Assembly: GCA_937934745.1 (NCBI GenBank)
Contig: CALGZC010000060.1
Coordinates: forward strand, 1-50,392
From: an uncultured Blastocatellia bacterium
GTDB lineage: Bacteria > Acidobacteriota > Blastocatellia > Chloracidobacteriales > Chloracidobacteriaceae
Length of the DNA stretch: 50,392 bases
Reading direction: 5' to 3'
Part shown: positions 28,128 through 37,062 of the stretch, piece by piece
Numbering within the stretch: position 1 is the first letter of the stretch
Layout: every line of letters starts with the position of its first letter
Made by a program: the position numbers and the translations under genes
The notes under the pieces: model-generated
Seen by the model: only the letters and a program-made list of their open reading frames with translations
What the model was told of the DNA's origin: nothing
The model's database searches: none

Positions 28128-29978
28128 CTAGCTTGTGGCCGCTGCCGCGTTCTCACTGTAGATCGAGTCAATTTCAGCTCGGTACTTTTCATCCACGACC
28201 CGCCGCTTGACCTTGAGCGTTGGCGTTAACTCGCCATTTTCAATGGTCAGTTCGTTCTCCAACAGGGCGATGTTTTTGATTTTCTCCCACTGTGCCAGAT
28301 GTGGCGTCAGGCGTTCGACCTCTTGGCGGTAGAAGGCGAGGATTGCGGGATGCTTGAGCAACTCACGGTAACTGGTCGTCGTCAGTCCGGCTTCCCGCGC
28401 CAGTTCCTGCACCGTGGATGCCGCCGGGACGATGAGTGCGCCGGGAAACTTGCGTCCATTGCCGACTACCACGGCCTGGACGATGTGCGGCGACGTTACC
28501 AACGCATTTTCAATCGGCTGGGGCGCAATGTATTTACCGCCGGAGGTTTTGAAGAGGTCTTTCTTGCGGTCGGTGATGCGCAGAAAGCCGTCGGCATCAA
28601 TTTCACCAATGTCGCCAGTGTGAAACCAACCGTCCGGGGTGATCACTTCGGCCGTTTTGTCCGGCTTGTTGTAATACCCACGCATGACGTGCCGGCCACG
28701 GGTGAGAATTTCGCCGTCCGGCGCAATTTTGATTTCGACGCCGCGCAATGGCTTCCCAACCGTACCGGGTCGGTTTTCATGTTTGGTGTTGGCGGTAATG
28801 ACCGGCGAGGTCTCCGTCAGGCCGTAACCCTGGAGAATCGTCAATCCCATACCGGAGAACGCATGCAAAATATCCTCCGCCAGGGCTGCGCCGCCCGAAG
28901 AAAAGAATTTCACACGCGGCGCAATCTTATTCTTGATTTTGGACAGGACCAGCGCCCGGGCAATGTCATACTGGAGCGAGAGTAGGGGGGGCACTTCGCC
29001 CCGGCATTGGGCGCGGGAGTATTCGCGTCCGGTCTGGAGTGCCCAGGTCAACAACTTGGTTTTGAGGCCGCCAGCTTTGCGCCCCTCGTCTTCGATTTTA
29101 GCAAGAATTTTCTCGAAAATACGCGGCACACTCGTCATCACCGTCGGCTGGACCTCGACGAGGTTCTGGGCGACCGCTTCAATGCTTTCGGCAAAGTACA
29201 CCGAGACGCCGGCATACACGAAGACGTTCATGACCGTCCGCTCATAGACGTGGGAAAGCGGCAGGTAAGAAAGCGCCACGTCATCCGGCCCCAGATCGGT
29301 CAGGCGCTCAATGTTGGCAAGGAGGTTGAAGGTGAGGTTGTCGTGGGTGAGCATGACGCCCTTCGGATCGCCGGTCGTGCCGGAGGTGTAAATCAGCGTC
29401 GCCAAATCATCAGGGGTGGCTGCGCGGGCCATGTCGTCTAGGAAGTCGCCGGCCGCGCCGCGGTCTCCAAGCTGCGCCAGTTCATCAAAGGTCAGGACTT
29501 TGACCCGCGCCGGTAGCGGGCCGGTAACTGTCACCGGGTCAAAGGTGATGATGAACTTGAGTTCAGGCATTTCGCCGATGGCGGCTGCAACCTTGTCAAA
29601 CTGTCTCTGGTTGGACAGGACCAGTAGGGCGGCACCCGAATCGTTGATAATGTAGGCAATCTGGGCCGCGGTTGACGTGGCGTAGATCGGGACATCCACT
29701 GCGCCACAGCTCAGCAACGCGACATCGGTGATCGTCCACTCAAGACGGTTTTCGGACAGCAGTCCAACGCGGTCTCCGCGTTGGACGCCGAGGGAGAGAA
29801 ATCCGGAGCGAATTCGGCGGACCCGTTCGGCAAAAGCAGTGTGGGATACCTTGACCCACTGTCCGGCGTGTTTGTAGGCAAAGGCATCCTCTTTGGCATG
29901 GGTGCGAATTGCTGCGACATATGCTTCGCACAAGGTCGTCGGTAACCGCGTGGCGGTAGAGGTCACTCCGTAAGCCAT
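28128..29978 (-). CDS. fadD: Long-chain fatty acid-CoA ligase (AMP-forming)
   Basis: A 616-residue adenylate-forming enzyme that activates fatty acids with ATP and CoA, the entry step for the operon. The AMP/P-loop motif LIYTSGTTGDPKGVMLTH is near residue 200, QGYGLTETSPV near 385, GWFHTGDIGEID near 455 and RKKDLFKTSGGK near 475. A conserved lysine sits in the end region GELTPTLKVKRR. It resembles the FadD15-like bacterial long-chain class. It begins 9 bp after tetR, so both genes share a message. A G7 run occurs at 28985-28991 inside it. Confidence 0.93.
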   Translation of the reverse strand: MAYGVTSTATRLPTTLCEAYVAAIRTHAKEDAFAYKHAGQWVKVSHTAFAERVRRIRSGFLSLGVQRGDRVGLLSENRLEWTITDVALLSCGAVDVPIYATSTAAQIAYIINDSGAALLVLSNQRQFDKVAAAIGEMPELKFIITFDPVTVTGPLPARVKVLTFDELAQLGDRGAAGDFLDDMARAATPDDLATLIYTSGTTGDPKGVMLTHDNLTFNLLANIERLTDLGPDDVALSYLPLSHVYERTVMNVFVYAGVSVYFAESIEAVAQNLVEVQPTVMTSVPRIFEKILAKIEDEGRKAGGLKTKLLTWALQTGREYSRAQCRGEVPPLLSLQYDIARALVLSKIKNKIAPRVKFFSSGGAALAEDILHAFSGMGLTILQGYGLTETSPVITANTKHENRPGTVGKPLRGVEIKIAPDGEILTRGRHVMRGYYNKPDKTAEVITPDGWFHTGDIGEIDADGFLRITDRKKDLFKTSGGKYIAPQPIENALVTSPHIVQAVVVGNGRKFPGALIVPAASTVQELAREAGLTTTSYRELLKHPAILAFYRQEVERLTPHLAQWEKIKNIALLENELTIENGELTPTLKVKRRVVDEKYRAEIDSIYSENAAAATS

Positions 29979-29987
29979 GGGCCTGCC

Positions 29988-30650
29988 TCACGCTGAGGAG
30001 GAAGAAGAAACGGTTTGCCTCGGCACGAAGCCATAAAGCAGCAGGTCGAGGACCGGCTCAGCGGCATCTGCAAGCGGCTTGCGCCGGCGGCTGAGGATCC
30101 AGTTCGTTGCCATTTCATCGAGCGCGCCAAAGAAGACTTTCGTGGCAATGCGCGGGTTGATTTCCGGGCGAAACTCACCGGCGTGCTGGCCGGCTTCAAT
30201 GACCTGCTGAATCAGGTCGAGGTATTCACTGAGCTTTTTGGTTGAGAACTCTTCCATGAACTTTGTTGAGTGCCGAATTTCGACCTCAAAAACCACGGCT
30301 AAGTCGCGGTTGCGGCCCAGCATGTCAAGGTGCAAGCGCGCAATCTCGCGCAGTTGGGCAAGCGGACTGGTCAACGGCGCAATGGCTGCGCGAACCTGGG
30401 CAATAAACGAGTCCAGCATTGCCGTGATGATGGAAAACAGCAGGTCGTCTTTGTTTTTGAAGTAGAGGTACACTGTCCCGTCGGCGACACCTGCTTCCCG
30501 TGCTACATCCGACACCTTGGAGTTGAAGTAGCCATTGCGGGCGAAGACCGTTATAGCCGCGCGCAGAATGGTGTCGTGTTTGTTGCTGTCGCTTTTGAGC
30601 ATCGCGGCAACTGGCTTATCGGTGGTGTGGGGCGTCGCCGGTCGCGCCAT
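29988..30650 (-). CDS. fadR: TetR-family fatty-acid regulator (FadR-like)
   Basis: A 220-residue TetR repressor. The N-terminal helix-turn-helix runs from about 25 to 70, with VFARNGYFNSKVSDVAREAGVADGTVYLYF giving the typical recognition helix. The C-terminal ligand domain has the FadR-like stretch DLAVVFEVEIRHSTKFMEEF. It heads the fad operon, and a perfect TGAATGA-N4-TCATTCA palindrome lies 63 bp upstream, so autoregulation with acyl-CoA as inducer is the likely logic, as in Bacillus FadR. The effector is inferred. Confidence 0.88.
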   Translation of the reverse strand: MARPATPHTTDKPVAAMLKSDSNKHDTILRAAITVFARNGYFNSKVSDVAREAGVADGTVYLYFKNKDDLLFSIITAMLDSFIAQVRAAIAPLTSPLAQLREIARLHLDMLGRNRDLAVVFEVEIRHSTKFMEEFSTKKLSEYLDLIQQVIEAGQHAGEFRPEINPRIATKVFFGALDEMATNWILSRRRKPLADAAEPVLDLLLYGFVPRQTVSSSSSA

Positions 30651-30712
30651 ACAGCCCTCTGAACATCAAGCTCGGTTGTGCAGGTAAACAAGCGCAGCAG
30701 GAACCCGTGCGC

Positions 30713-30730
30713 TGAATGATGCCTCATTCA
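30713..30730. promoter_or_regulatory. FadR-type operator palindrome
   Basis: An 18-bp sequence of perfect 7-bp arms, TGAATGA (30713-30719) and TCATTCA (30724-30730), around TGCC. As I recall it, the Bacillus subtilis FadR box has the same arms and the same 4-base spacer. It lies in the region between divergent tetR-fad operon and the M48-like gene, and just downstream of the best minus-strand -10 candidate, a place where a repressor would block initiation. Confidence 0.75.
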
Positions 30731-30735
30731 CGTGT

Positions 30736-30765
30736 ACTCTAGGCCGAAATCCGCTTGTCACGCAA
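30736..30765 (-). promoter_or_regulatory. Candidate promoter of the tetR-fad operon
   Basis: On the minus strand TTGCGT (30765-30760) and TAGAGT (30741-30736) are separated by 18 bases, a fair sigma70-like pair. The predicted transcription start would fall inside the FadR-type palindrome, which supports the pairing, but neither hexamer is perfect. Confidence 0.4.
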
Positions 30766-30861
30766 CGGAAAAATCAACTGCGGCCCGACTGCCATCCGCG
30801 CAGCGGGAGTTCACCGGTGCGTTTCGGGTAAGTTGAATTGCGCCGCCGCACCGGGAGAACA

Positions 30862-32013
30862 ATGATGCGTCTAACCCTCCTTGCGCCATTCTGGTCGCCT
30901 GTACCTCACAGCTTTATGATGAACCAAGTGGCTTGGAAGACGGCGGGACGCGCCTACCAAGACTTTCGTCTCTGGAGTGGAATCAGTGCCATTGGGTGGA
31001 ATCTCCTGTTTTTCACGGCGTTCGTCGCGGCTGACCTTCACGTTGCCCTGTTTCAGGCGCTGGGCGTGGACAGTCACCCGGCACTGTGGGCGGTGGCCCT
31101 TGGTCTTGGGGTGTTCTACGCCCTGCACGCTGCATTGAACTGCCCACTGGAGTTGTTGACCGGTTGGGCTGCCGAGCGGAGTTTCGGCCTGACGCACCGG
31201 ACGCTGCGGCAATGGCTGACGGCGTACATCGTCGGCGTCAGTGGTCAGGGAATCATGTTTGTCGCCGGCCTGACTGTTCTCTGGCAAGTCCGCGAATGGC
31301 TGCCGAACGGCTGGGGGTGGGCCGGGGCCGGCCTGGTCGCAGGAGGAAGTGTGGTGTTGGTTTTCCTCCAGCCTTTTCTGCTGCCGCCTGTGATCCGTCT
31401 GCGGGCTTTGGAGGCTTCCGCGGCGGAGGGGATTTATGCGGCAATACCGACATCACTCCAGCGCTGCCTACCGAACGTCGCTGTGTTCACCGGCGATGGT
31501 GATGAGGCGGTCAACGGTGGGCTTGTTGGGTGGGGGCCAACGACGCGCTTGTGGGTCAGCCAAACCACTCTCGACAAGCTGCGGCCGGAGCAAATTGCCT
31601 GTCTCCTGATCCGCGAAATCGGCCACCTCAAAACCGGTCACCGTACGCTAGGGATTTTGGTCTCCAGCCTTTGGCTAGGCACGGGCCTCCTTGCCGCAGC
31701 CGTTCTAACGGACTGGGCGGCAACTGGCGGCGCGGCCGACATGCTTGTATTGGCCGTCGGTTTGACATGGTGGAGTTTCGCCGGGCTATTTGTCCTGCCG
31801 GCGATAGGGCGGCGGAGTACCCTGGCGGCAGACAAGTTCTACCTAGACAACGGCGGTGATCCACAAACACTGCGTGAAACTCTGGCCACGCTGGCCGAAA
31901 TCAATCGCGCCCAGCCAGATATCGCCGGCGGCAAGCAGCAGGTGTTTCATCCACTGCCCAGCTTGCAGGCGCGCTTGGCACACATTGAACGCTATGTTGC
32001 AGGAGATCGGTAA
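30862..32013 (+). CDS. M48 (Ste24/HtpX)-like membrane protein with degenerate zinc site
   Basis: A 383-residue integral membrane protein with several transmembrane segments in the order of the Ste24 branch of M48 peptidases (for example GISAIGWNLLFFTAF and VGVSGQGIMFVAGL). Where M48 enzymes have HExxH, this one reads R251-E-I-G-H255, the Arg coming from CGC at 31612-31614. The third ligand, normally a Glu four residues before the AD pair, is Thr320 (AD at 323-324). It therefore looks like a pseudopeptidase. ATG 30862 or 30865 follows GGGAG; a TTG at 30838 is less likely. It is divergent from the fad operon. Confidence 0.8.
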   Translation: MMRLTLLAPFWSPVPHSFMMNQVAWKTAGRAYQDFRLWSGISAIGWNLLFFTAFVAADLHVALFQALGVDSHPALWAVALGLGVFYALHAALNCPLELLTGWAAERSFGLTHRTLRQWLTAYIVGVSGQGIMFVAGLTVLWQVREWLPNGWGWAGAGLVAGGSVVLVFLQPFLLPPVIRLRALEASAAEGIYAAIPTSLQRCLPNVAVFTGDGDEAVNGGLVGWGPTTRLWVSQTTLDKLRPEQIACLLIREIGHLKTGHRTLGILVSSLWLGTGLLAAAVLTDWAATGGAADMLVLAVGLTWWSFAGLFVLPAIGRRSTLAADKFYLDNGGDPQTLRETLATLAEINRAQPDIAGGKQQVFHPLPSLQARLAHIERYVAGDR

Positions 32014-32290
32014 GCCGTGTTACCGCTACCACGCCTGACATTTTGGCTTTCGATGCCCTGGGGCAACTTGATTGCGCGGGCGTTACACTGCCACGTCGGG
32101 AAACCGCATCTGTGGTTTCTGCCTCCCTCTTGGATCTAGGGGCCTGGCATAGGGAAAAGGAGTCCGGCCGCGCGAGGCGGTAGTGCCCATCTGCGGTGTA
32201 TCCGCTGTGGGCGGTTTGCTCTGCCGGTGCGGATGCCGTCCTACAGGGAGGCGAGGCTACGTCACGCCTATTGCGCAACGTGTCCGTCGG

Positions 32291-33667
32291 TTAGTCCGCC
32301 GGACGTGGAAACTGGAGCTCGCCAATCGGAATGTCGCGTTTCCACTGTTCGACCCCTTCCTCATCAAAACACCGCATGGTCAGTAACCGCTGGGCGCGGG
32401 GACCGGAAAATTCCAGCAACCCAAAGTTGTGTTTTTCGACGAGGGTGCCGCTGACGCGACAGGGATTATTTTGCTCAGCCTTGGCGAGTGTCGCCACGCC
32501 GGCCGTCAATGAACTCGACGTAAAGTCATACAGCGGATACAACCCCGGTTCGAGCCGTTGGTTCAGTTCTGCCAGATGCCGGTCACCGGAGATAAACACC
32601 ACGCCGGGGATCTTGTGCGCACGGATAAAGTCAAAGACCCTGGCCTGTTCAACTTTGAAACGGCTGAAACATTCCCACGGTGAAACCGGGTTGAGCATCT
32701 GCCCACCGTTGGCAACCACCTTAAACGTGGCTTCGCTGGAACGCAGCGACTCTAGCAGCCACTGTAGTTGCCCTCGGCCGAGCATTGTTTTGTCTGGCGA
32801 ATCGTCTGCCAGTGCGTTCGGAGTACGGTAGTAGCGGTCATCCAGCATGAAGAATTCAACATCGGCCCACTCAAAGCGGAAGAAACAGCCCGGGTGCTCC
32901 GGCGTCCCATAGGCTGGGTTGCCCCAGTAGTCGCGGAAGATGCGCAGGGCGATGTCGCGCCCACGAAAGGTTCGGTCGGCATCGTTCGGCCCGTAATCGT
33001 GGTCGTCCCAAATGGCGTAGTGGTGAACGGACGCCCATAGTGGTTGCAATTCGGTTTGCGCCCGCGTGTGGGCATAGCGGTACCGCATGCCAGATTCCGT
33101 CCGCCAATCTGCCTCGCGGTAGTAGCAATTGTCGCCTAACCACAGCATCACATCCGGTTTCTGGGCCAGGATCGCCGCAAAGATTTTCGGAGTCCCACCG
33201 TAGGGGCGTCCCGGGCGGTCGAAAGGTGGATCGTTGACGTAGTGGCAAGAACCAAACGCGACTTTGAATGCCGGTGGCTCGGTGCGCCACTTCCACATCG
33301 GCTGCGTCTGAAACGTCATGGCATAGGGGCGTTCAACCCGTACGCCGTCGAGATAGATTTCGTAGTCGTAGCGCGTACCGAACGACAGCCCGGACAGCAC
33401 GAACTTGGCAATCAAGTCGCCGGCCAGGGTCGTGCGACATTCGTCGCTCAACCGTGCCGTCTCCGGTTGACCTTGTACCCAGTAGCGAACTTGCACCCGC
33501 GCCGGCCGCCGCGTTTGTAGCCAGATAAGCGTTTCTGTCATTTCGCCGTAGCCGACGAGCGGCCCCGAAAGCAAAGCATCCGTTTCCGTCCCTGTGGCGT
33601 GGAGTCGTAGCCGCGACCAGGCTATCGGTGACAAGAGCAGGTAGTTGAGAAATGAGCGTCGTCTCAC
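32291..33667 (-). CDS. phoD: PhoD-like metallophosphatase, Tat-exported
   Basis: A 458-residue alkaline phosphatase D family enzyme acting on phosphodiesters or phosphomonoesters outside the membrane. The GTG at 33667 puts RRRSFLNYLLL right at the start, a twin-arginine signal, with AGAGGAAG in front; the frame upstream to a TTG has no such logic. A PhoD N-terminal domain (about 40-130) precedes the metal site, with AFGSCHY, LWLGDNCYY, IWDDHDYGPNDA and VFISGDRHLAEL. It has no partner genes nearby that reveal its substrate. Confidence 0.9.
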   Translation of the reverse strand: MRRRSFLNYLLLSPIAWSRLRLHATGTETDALLSGPLVGYGEMTETLIWLQTRRPARVQVRYWVQGQPETARLSDECRTTLAGDLIAKFVLSGLSFGTRYDYEIYLDGVRVERPYAMTFQTQPMWKWRTEPPAFKVAFGSCHYVNDPPFDRPGRPYGGTPKIFAAILAQKPDVMLWLGDNCYYREADWRTESGMRYRYAHTRAQTELQPLWASVHHYAIWDDHDYGPNDADRTFRGRDIALRIFRDYWGNPAYGTPEHPGCFFRFEWADVEFFMLDDRYYRTPNALADDSPDKTMLGRGQLQWLLESLRSSEATFKVVANGGQMLNPVSPWECFSRFKVEQARVFDFIRAHKIPGVVFISGDRHLAELNQRLEPGLYPLYDFTSSSLTAGVATLAKAEQNNPCRVSGTLVEKHNFGLLEFSGPRAQRLLTMRCFDEEGVEQWKRDIPIGELQFPRPAD

Positions 33668-33904
33668 AATAAGGCTTCCTCTGGGGAAAATTGGCTTGCC
33701 GTCCAGGGCAAGCAATGCGGCAGAGCAGGGACCTCTGCCCGATGGTTTTCACTTCACTGTCCGCGAATCTCGCTCCTACCGGTATCCCCTTGTCCCAGCG
33801 GCGTCTCATCATCAGTCACGACAAGGCATCGCCCGGCTTTTCGGCAACGGACTTGGTTGCAGGCCACACCACGCAAAAAAGCGCAGTATCCACGTTTGTC
33901 GAAG

Positions 33905-35128
33905 CTAGCTGCGCAGCGACCACCAGATGGCGCCTCCAATCAGGAGACAGGCAATGACAACAACAAGAGCCACCGTCCACCAGGTGGAGCGGCGACGTGT
34001 TTCTGCACGCGCCAGGACAGCTTGGGAAGCCATGACAAGGTCCACCGGCTTTTCTTCTAGAGGCGGCGCAGGGGGGAGGTCCGGTGTGGCACTGTGGCTC
34101 ACCACTTCCGGGAGCGGGCGAAGTGACGGCAGCGACCGCTCCGCGTCACGTTTGCTCATCGTTGCCGCCAGGCGGACGGCCAGCTCTAACTCGCGGGCGA
34201 AGTCACTGCCTGATTGTGGTCGGCGCAGCGGGCTTTTCTCCAGGGCGCGCATAATAACCCGTTCAACATGCGCCGACAAATCCGGGCGAAACCGACGCGG
34301 TGACGGGGGAATCTCGTTGGCGTGCTTGTTCAGGATGACTTTCGACGGCCCACTGTAGAACGGCGTCTTACCGGTCAACATTTCATAAGTGATGATACCC
34401 AAACTGTAAATATCCGAACGGGCGTCGAGTTCCAACCCCTTAGCCTGTTCGGGGGACATGTATTGCGGCGTCCCCATGACCATATTCTGTGCCGTGAGTG
34501 GAGCGCTGTCGGTCGTATCTTCCTGCACTTTGGCAATCCCAAAGTCGAGTACCTTCACCCGTTCCCGTTCGGCCTCGTCCGTCGGCAACAACATGATGTT
34601 TTCCGGCTTGAGATCGCGGTGGATCACATTCTGGGCGTGGGCTGCGTCAAGGGCAGCGCCGATCTGCCGGACAATATGGACAGTGCGTTCCAAGCTGAAC
34701 GGCCCGTCCGTCTGAATGGCCCGCTTAAGCGTCGAGCCTTCCAGATACTCCATCACCAAGTAGACATAGCCTTCTTCACTTATCCCAAAGTCTGTCACCT
34801 GGATGACATTCGCGTGGTCAATGCGGCTCGCCGCCTGAGCTTCCTTTTGAAACCGCTTCACAGCGCGGCGCTGAGCTGCCAGCTCGGCGTGCAGGATTTT
34901 GATGGCCCACAGCTTGCGCGTCAGGACATGCGTGCCACGGTAGACCGTGCACATCCCACCTTCACCGATGCGTGCCGTCAGGTGGTAGCGGTCAATAAAC
35001 ACCCGTCCCACCAGGGGGTCGTCACCTAGTTCTTCTTCGTCGGAGACTGTGGACAAAGCCTTGCCGTCGTAGGGGCAGAAGGCGATGTCGGCTGTGTAGG
35101 TGCGCCGACATTGCGGACAGGCTTTCAT
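33905..35128 (-). CDS. Serine/threonine protein kinase with zinc-ribbon and membrane anchor
   Basis: A 407-residue Hanks-type kinase. Residues 1-25 form a short cysteine motif (C4, C7, C18, ending CPYDG) frequent in acidobacterial kinases. The catalytic domain runs from about 48 to 310, with the glycine loop IGEGGMCTVYRG, Lys77 in WAIK, HRDLKPEN at 170-177, DFG at 195-197 and the GTPQYMSPEQAKG activation end. A single C-terminal transmembrane helix lies at about 385-405. No extracellular sensor follows, so it is a tail-anchored, inward-facing kinase; targets are unknown. It lies 44 bp after the solute-binding protein. Confidence 0.92.
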   Translation of the reverse strand: MKACPQCRRTYTADIAFCPYDGKALSTVSDEEELGDDPLVGRVFIDRYHLTARIGEGGMCTVYRGTHVLTRKLWAIKILHAELAAQRRAVKRFQKEAQAASRIDHANVIQVTDFGISEEGYVYLVMEYLEGSTLKRAIQTDGPFSLERTVHIVRQIGAALDAAHAQNVIHRDLKPENIMLLPTDEAERERVKVLDFGIAKVQEDTTDSAPLTAQNMVMGTPQYMSPEQAKGLELDARSDIYSLGIITYEMLTGKTPFYSGPSKVILNKHANEIPPSPRRFRPDLSAHVERVIMRALEKSPLRRPQSGSDFARELELAVRLAATMSKRDAERSLPSLRPLPEVVSHSATPDLPPAPPLEEKPVDLVMASQAVLARAETRRRSTWWTVALVVVIACLLIGGAIWWSLRS

Positions 35129-35172
35129 GACTCACGCAACGAACAAAAACCTGTTGAGCGGACGGGCGGCGC

Positions 35173-36882
35173 TCATTTCAAGTAAATTTCCTCCAAGTTC
35201 CACGTCGCCGCCGGATCAAATGCCGCAAGACGCACATTCAAAACGTTGGAGCGCGCACCGGCAATGGTGTGTTCCGAAACCAGATGGATGACCGGGGAGA
35301 CTTCATTCCAACTGCGCTGAAAGTCGTTATAAAGTTTCTTGCGCTCCTCAATGGTTTTTTGCTGTAGGGCCTGATCGAAATCCCGCGCTATTTTCTTGAA
35401 CCAGTCGTAGCCGCGCAAGTCCAATTGAGGATTCGTAATGATAGGCTCGGCAAAGTACGGCCGACTGCCGGTGACAAAGGGTTGAAGAAACACCGGGTCG
35501 GGGAACTCCGGCTGAATTTCAACCAAAATCATGTCGAAGACACCGCTTGTCAGGGCCTTCCACCATTTGTCCAGAGGTTGCTCGTCCAAAACAATGTCCA
35601 AGCCGGCTGCCGTCAAGTCCTGAGCGATGGATTGTCCCAGTGCTACCGCCGTCGGCTCTTTGGGAACGGTGAACTTAAAGCGCACCGGGGCTTTGATGCC
35701 GTCGTAGAGCCGGCCATCCCGATAGCTGTACCCCGCAGCTTGCAGGGCCGCCTTAGCGGTCTCGACATTGGGCTCGTAACGCGGTGCGTTTGGGTCGTAC
35801 CACGTCGTGTTGCCGGGTGGGATCAGCCCGAAAGAAGGGTCTGCGTTGCCGCCCAGAACGTTGTTGGCCAACCGGTCACGGTTGATTAGCCGGGAGATAG
35901 CCTCCCGGAAATCATCCGAGAGAAAGTGTTTCGCACGGTTACGATCCACCTTGGTCTGGTCAATCCGTGTGTTGCCGACCAGAGTCCACACGCGCAGTGA
36001 ACCACCGGCGTTGCGGATTTTGACCTGACCTTCGGCAGCCTTCGCCTGCGCCGGAAGCAAGTAGTCCACCATATCGTACTTGCCTTCTATGAAGCGTTCT
36101 GACTGTGTCTTCCGGTCAACGCCTAGCTCATAGACGACCTCGTTGAGATAGGGCAGCAAGGTGCCGGCGTTGTCCACTTTCCAGTACTTCGGATTGGCTG
36201 CCAGGCGAAGCTCCTTTGAAGAGAACGCTTTAACGGTAAAGGGCCCGGAACAGATGATCTTGGTTGGGTCATCCTTGATGGTGGGAAAGTTGGCTTTGGA
36301 GACAATGGGAATCCGCGCAAAGACAAACTTGGCTGCATCGGCTGAAATCGGGTGACCGAAGCGAATCTGTACCGTCTGCGCATCAATAATGCTGAACTGC
36401 GCCTCAGTGCGTTCGTTGCCGACACCGGTGCGGAGCAGATCACTCAACGCTGAATTGGCCCCCTGCGCCGTGGCATACGAAAACACAACATCATCCGGTA
36501 ACAAAGGAGACCCGTCTGAGAAGAAGCACTTCCGAAGGGTGATCCGGTACGTTTTCCTATCCTCTTCCAGCGTGACGGCCGTTGCGAGACCGCTTTCCTC
36601 AACCACCTGCTTTTCAAAATCGTAGTCGAGGAGCGTGCCGTAGAGCTTGCGCAGGACGGCAAACGTGTCCGGCGTGGAGTCCACAAATGGATTAAAGGTG
36701 AGTGGGCCGAAGGCGAGTGCAAGCCGGAGCGTTCCACCTTGTTTACCGGGTTCGCACTTGGCCGGCTTGGCATCAACACCGGCCGCCAATTGCCGTTCAA
36801 CAGTGCTACAGCCGGTGATCCAGGGAAGGGTGAAGGCAAAGACAAGTGAAAGCGACGTCGCCGCTTGTTTGATGAAATGCAT
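35173..36882 (-). CDS. Peptide/nickel-type family 5 solute-binding lipoprotein
   Basis: A 569-residue extracellular substrate-binding protein of ABC importers (OppA/DppA family). The signal peptide ends in a lipobox ITGC with Cys25 as the lipidation site. The SBP_bac_5 fold is shown by GGTLRLALAFGPLTFNPF near the start, then YRITLRKCFFSDGSPLLPDDVVFSY and the later DPNAPRYEPNVETAKAAL. No permease or ATPase genes are in the window, so it is an orphan; its ligand is unknown. The kinase gene follows on the same strand. Confidence 0.9.
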   Translation of the reverse strand: MHFIKQAATSLSLVFAFTLPWITGCSTVERQLAAGVDAKPAKCEPGKQGGTLRLALAFGPLTFNPFVDSTPDTFAVLRKLYGTLLDYDFEKQVVEESGLATAVTLEEDRKTYRITLRKCFFSDGSPLLPDDVVFSYATAQGANSALSDLLRTGVGNERTEAQFSIIDAQTVQIRFGHPISADAAKFVFARIPIVSKANFPTIKDDPTKIICSGPFTVKAFSSKELRLAANPKYWKVDNAGTLLPYLNEVVYELGVDRKTQSERFIEGKYDMVDYLLPAQAKAAEGQVKIRNAGGSLRVWTLVGNTRIDQTKVDRNRAKHFLSDDFREAISRLINRDRLANNVLGGNADPSFGLIPPGNTTWYDPNAPRYEPNVETAKAALQAAGYSYRDGRLYDGIKAPVRFKFTVPKEPTAVALGQSIAQDLTAAGLDIVLDEQPLDKWWKALTSGVFDMILVEIQPEFPDPVFLQPFVTGSRPYFAEPIITNPQLDLRGYDWFKKIARDFDQALQQKTIEERKKLYNDFQRSWNEVSPVIHLVSEHTIAGARSNVLNVRLAAFDPAATWNLEEIYLK

Positions 36883-37062
36883 GGGAACTCAGGAATCCGC
36901 CGATCGGTCTGGGAACGCAGTGGGGAAGTCCCCCACAGACCGCCCGTGTGGTGGCGGCTAAAGGCTGTGAAGTCTTAGGCGTTACAACACGGCCTTTTAC
37001 CAGAGGACCATGAAAAATGCCACAACTTGCTTCAAAGACGACTGTACCCGGGGTGCCTGCAC

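Noticed and set aside
33694-33712. GCTTGCC/GGCAAGC hairpin before phoD
   Set aside because: The stem has only four T beyond it and lies just before a ribosome site; weak as terminator and too short for another claim.
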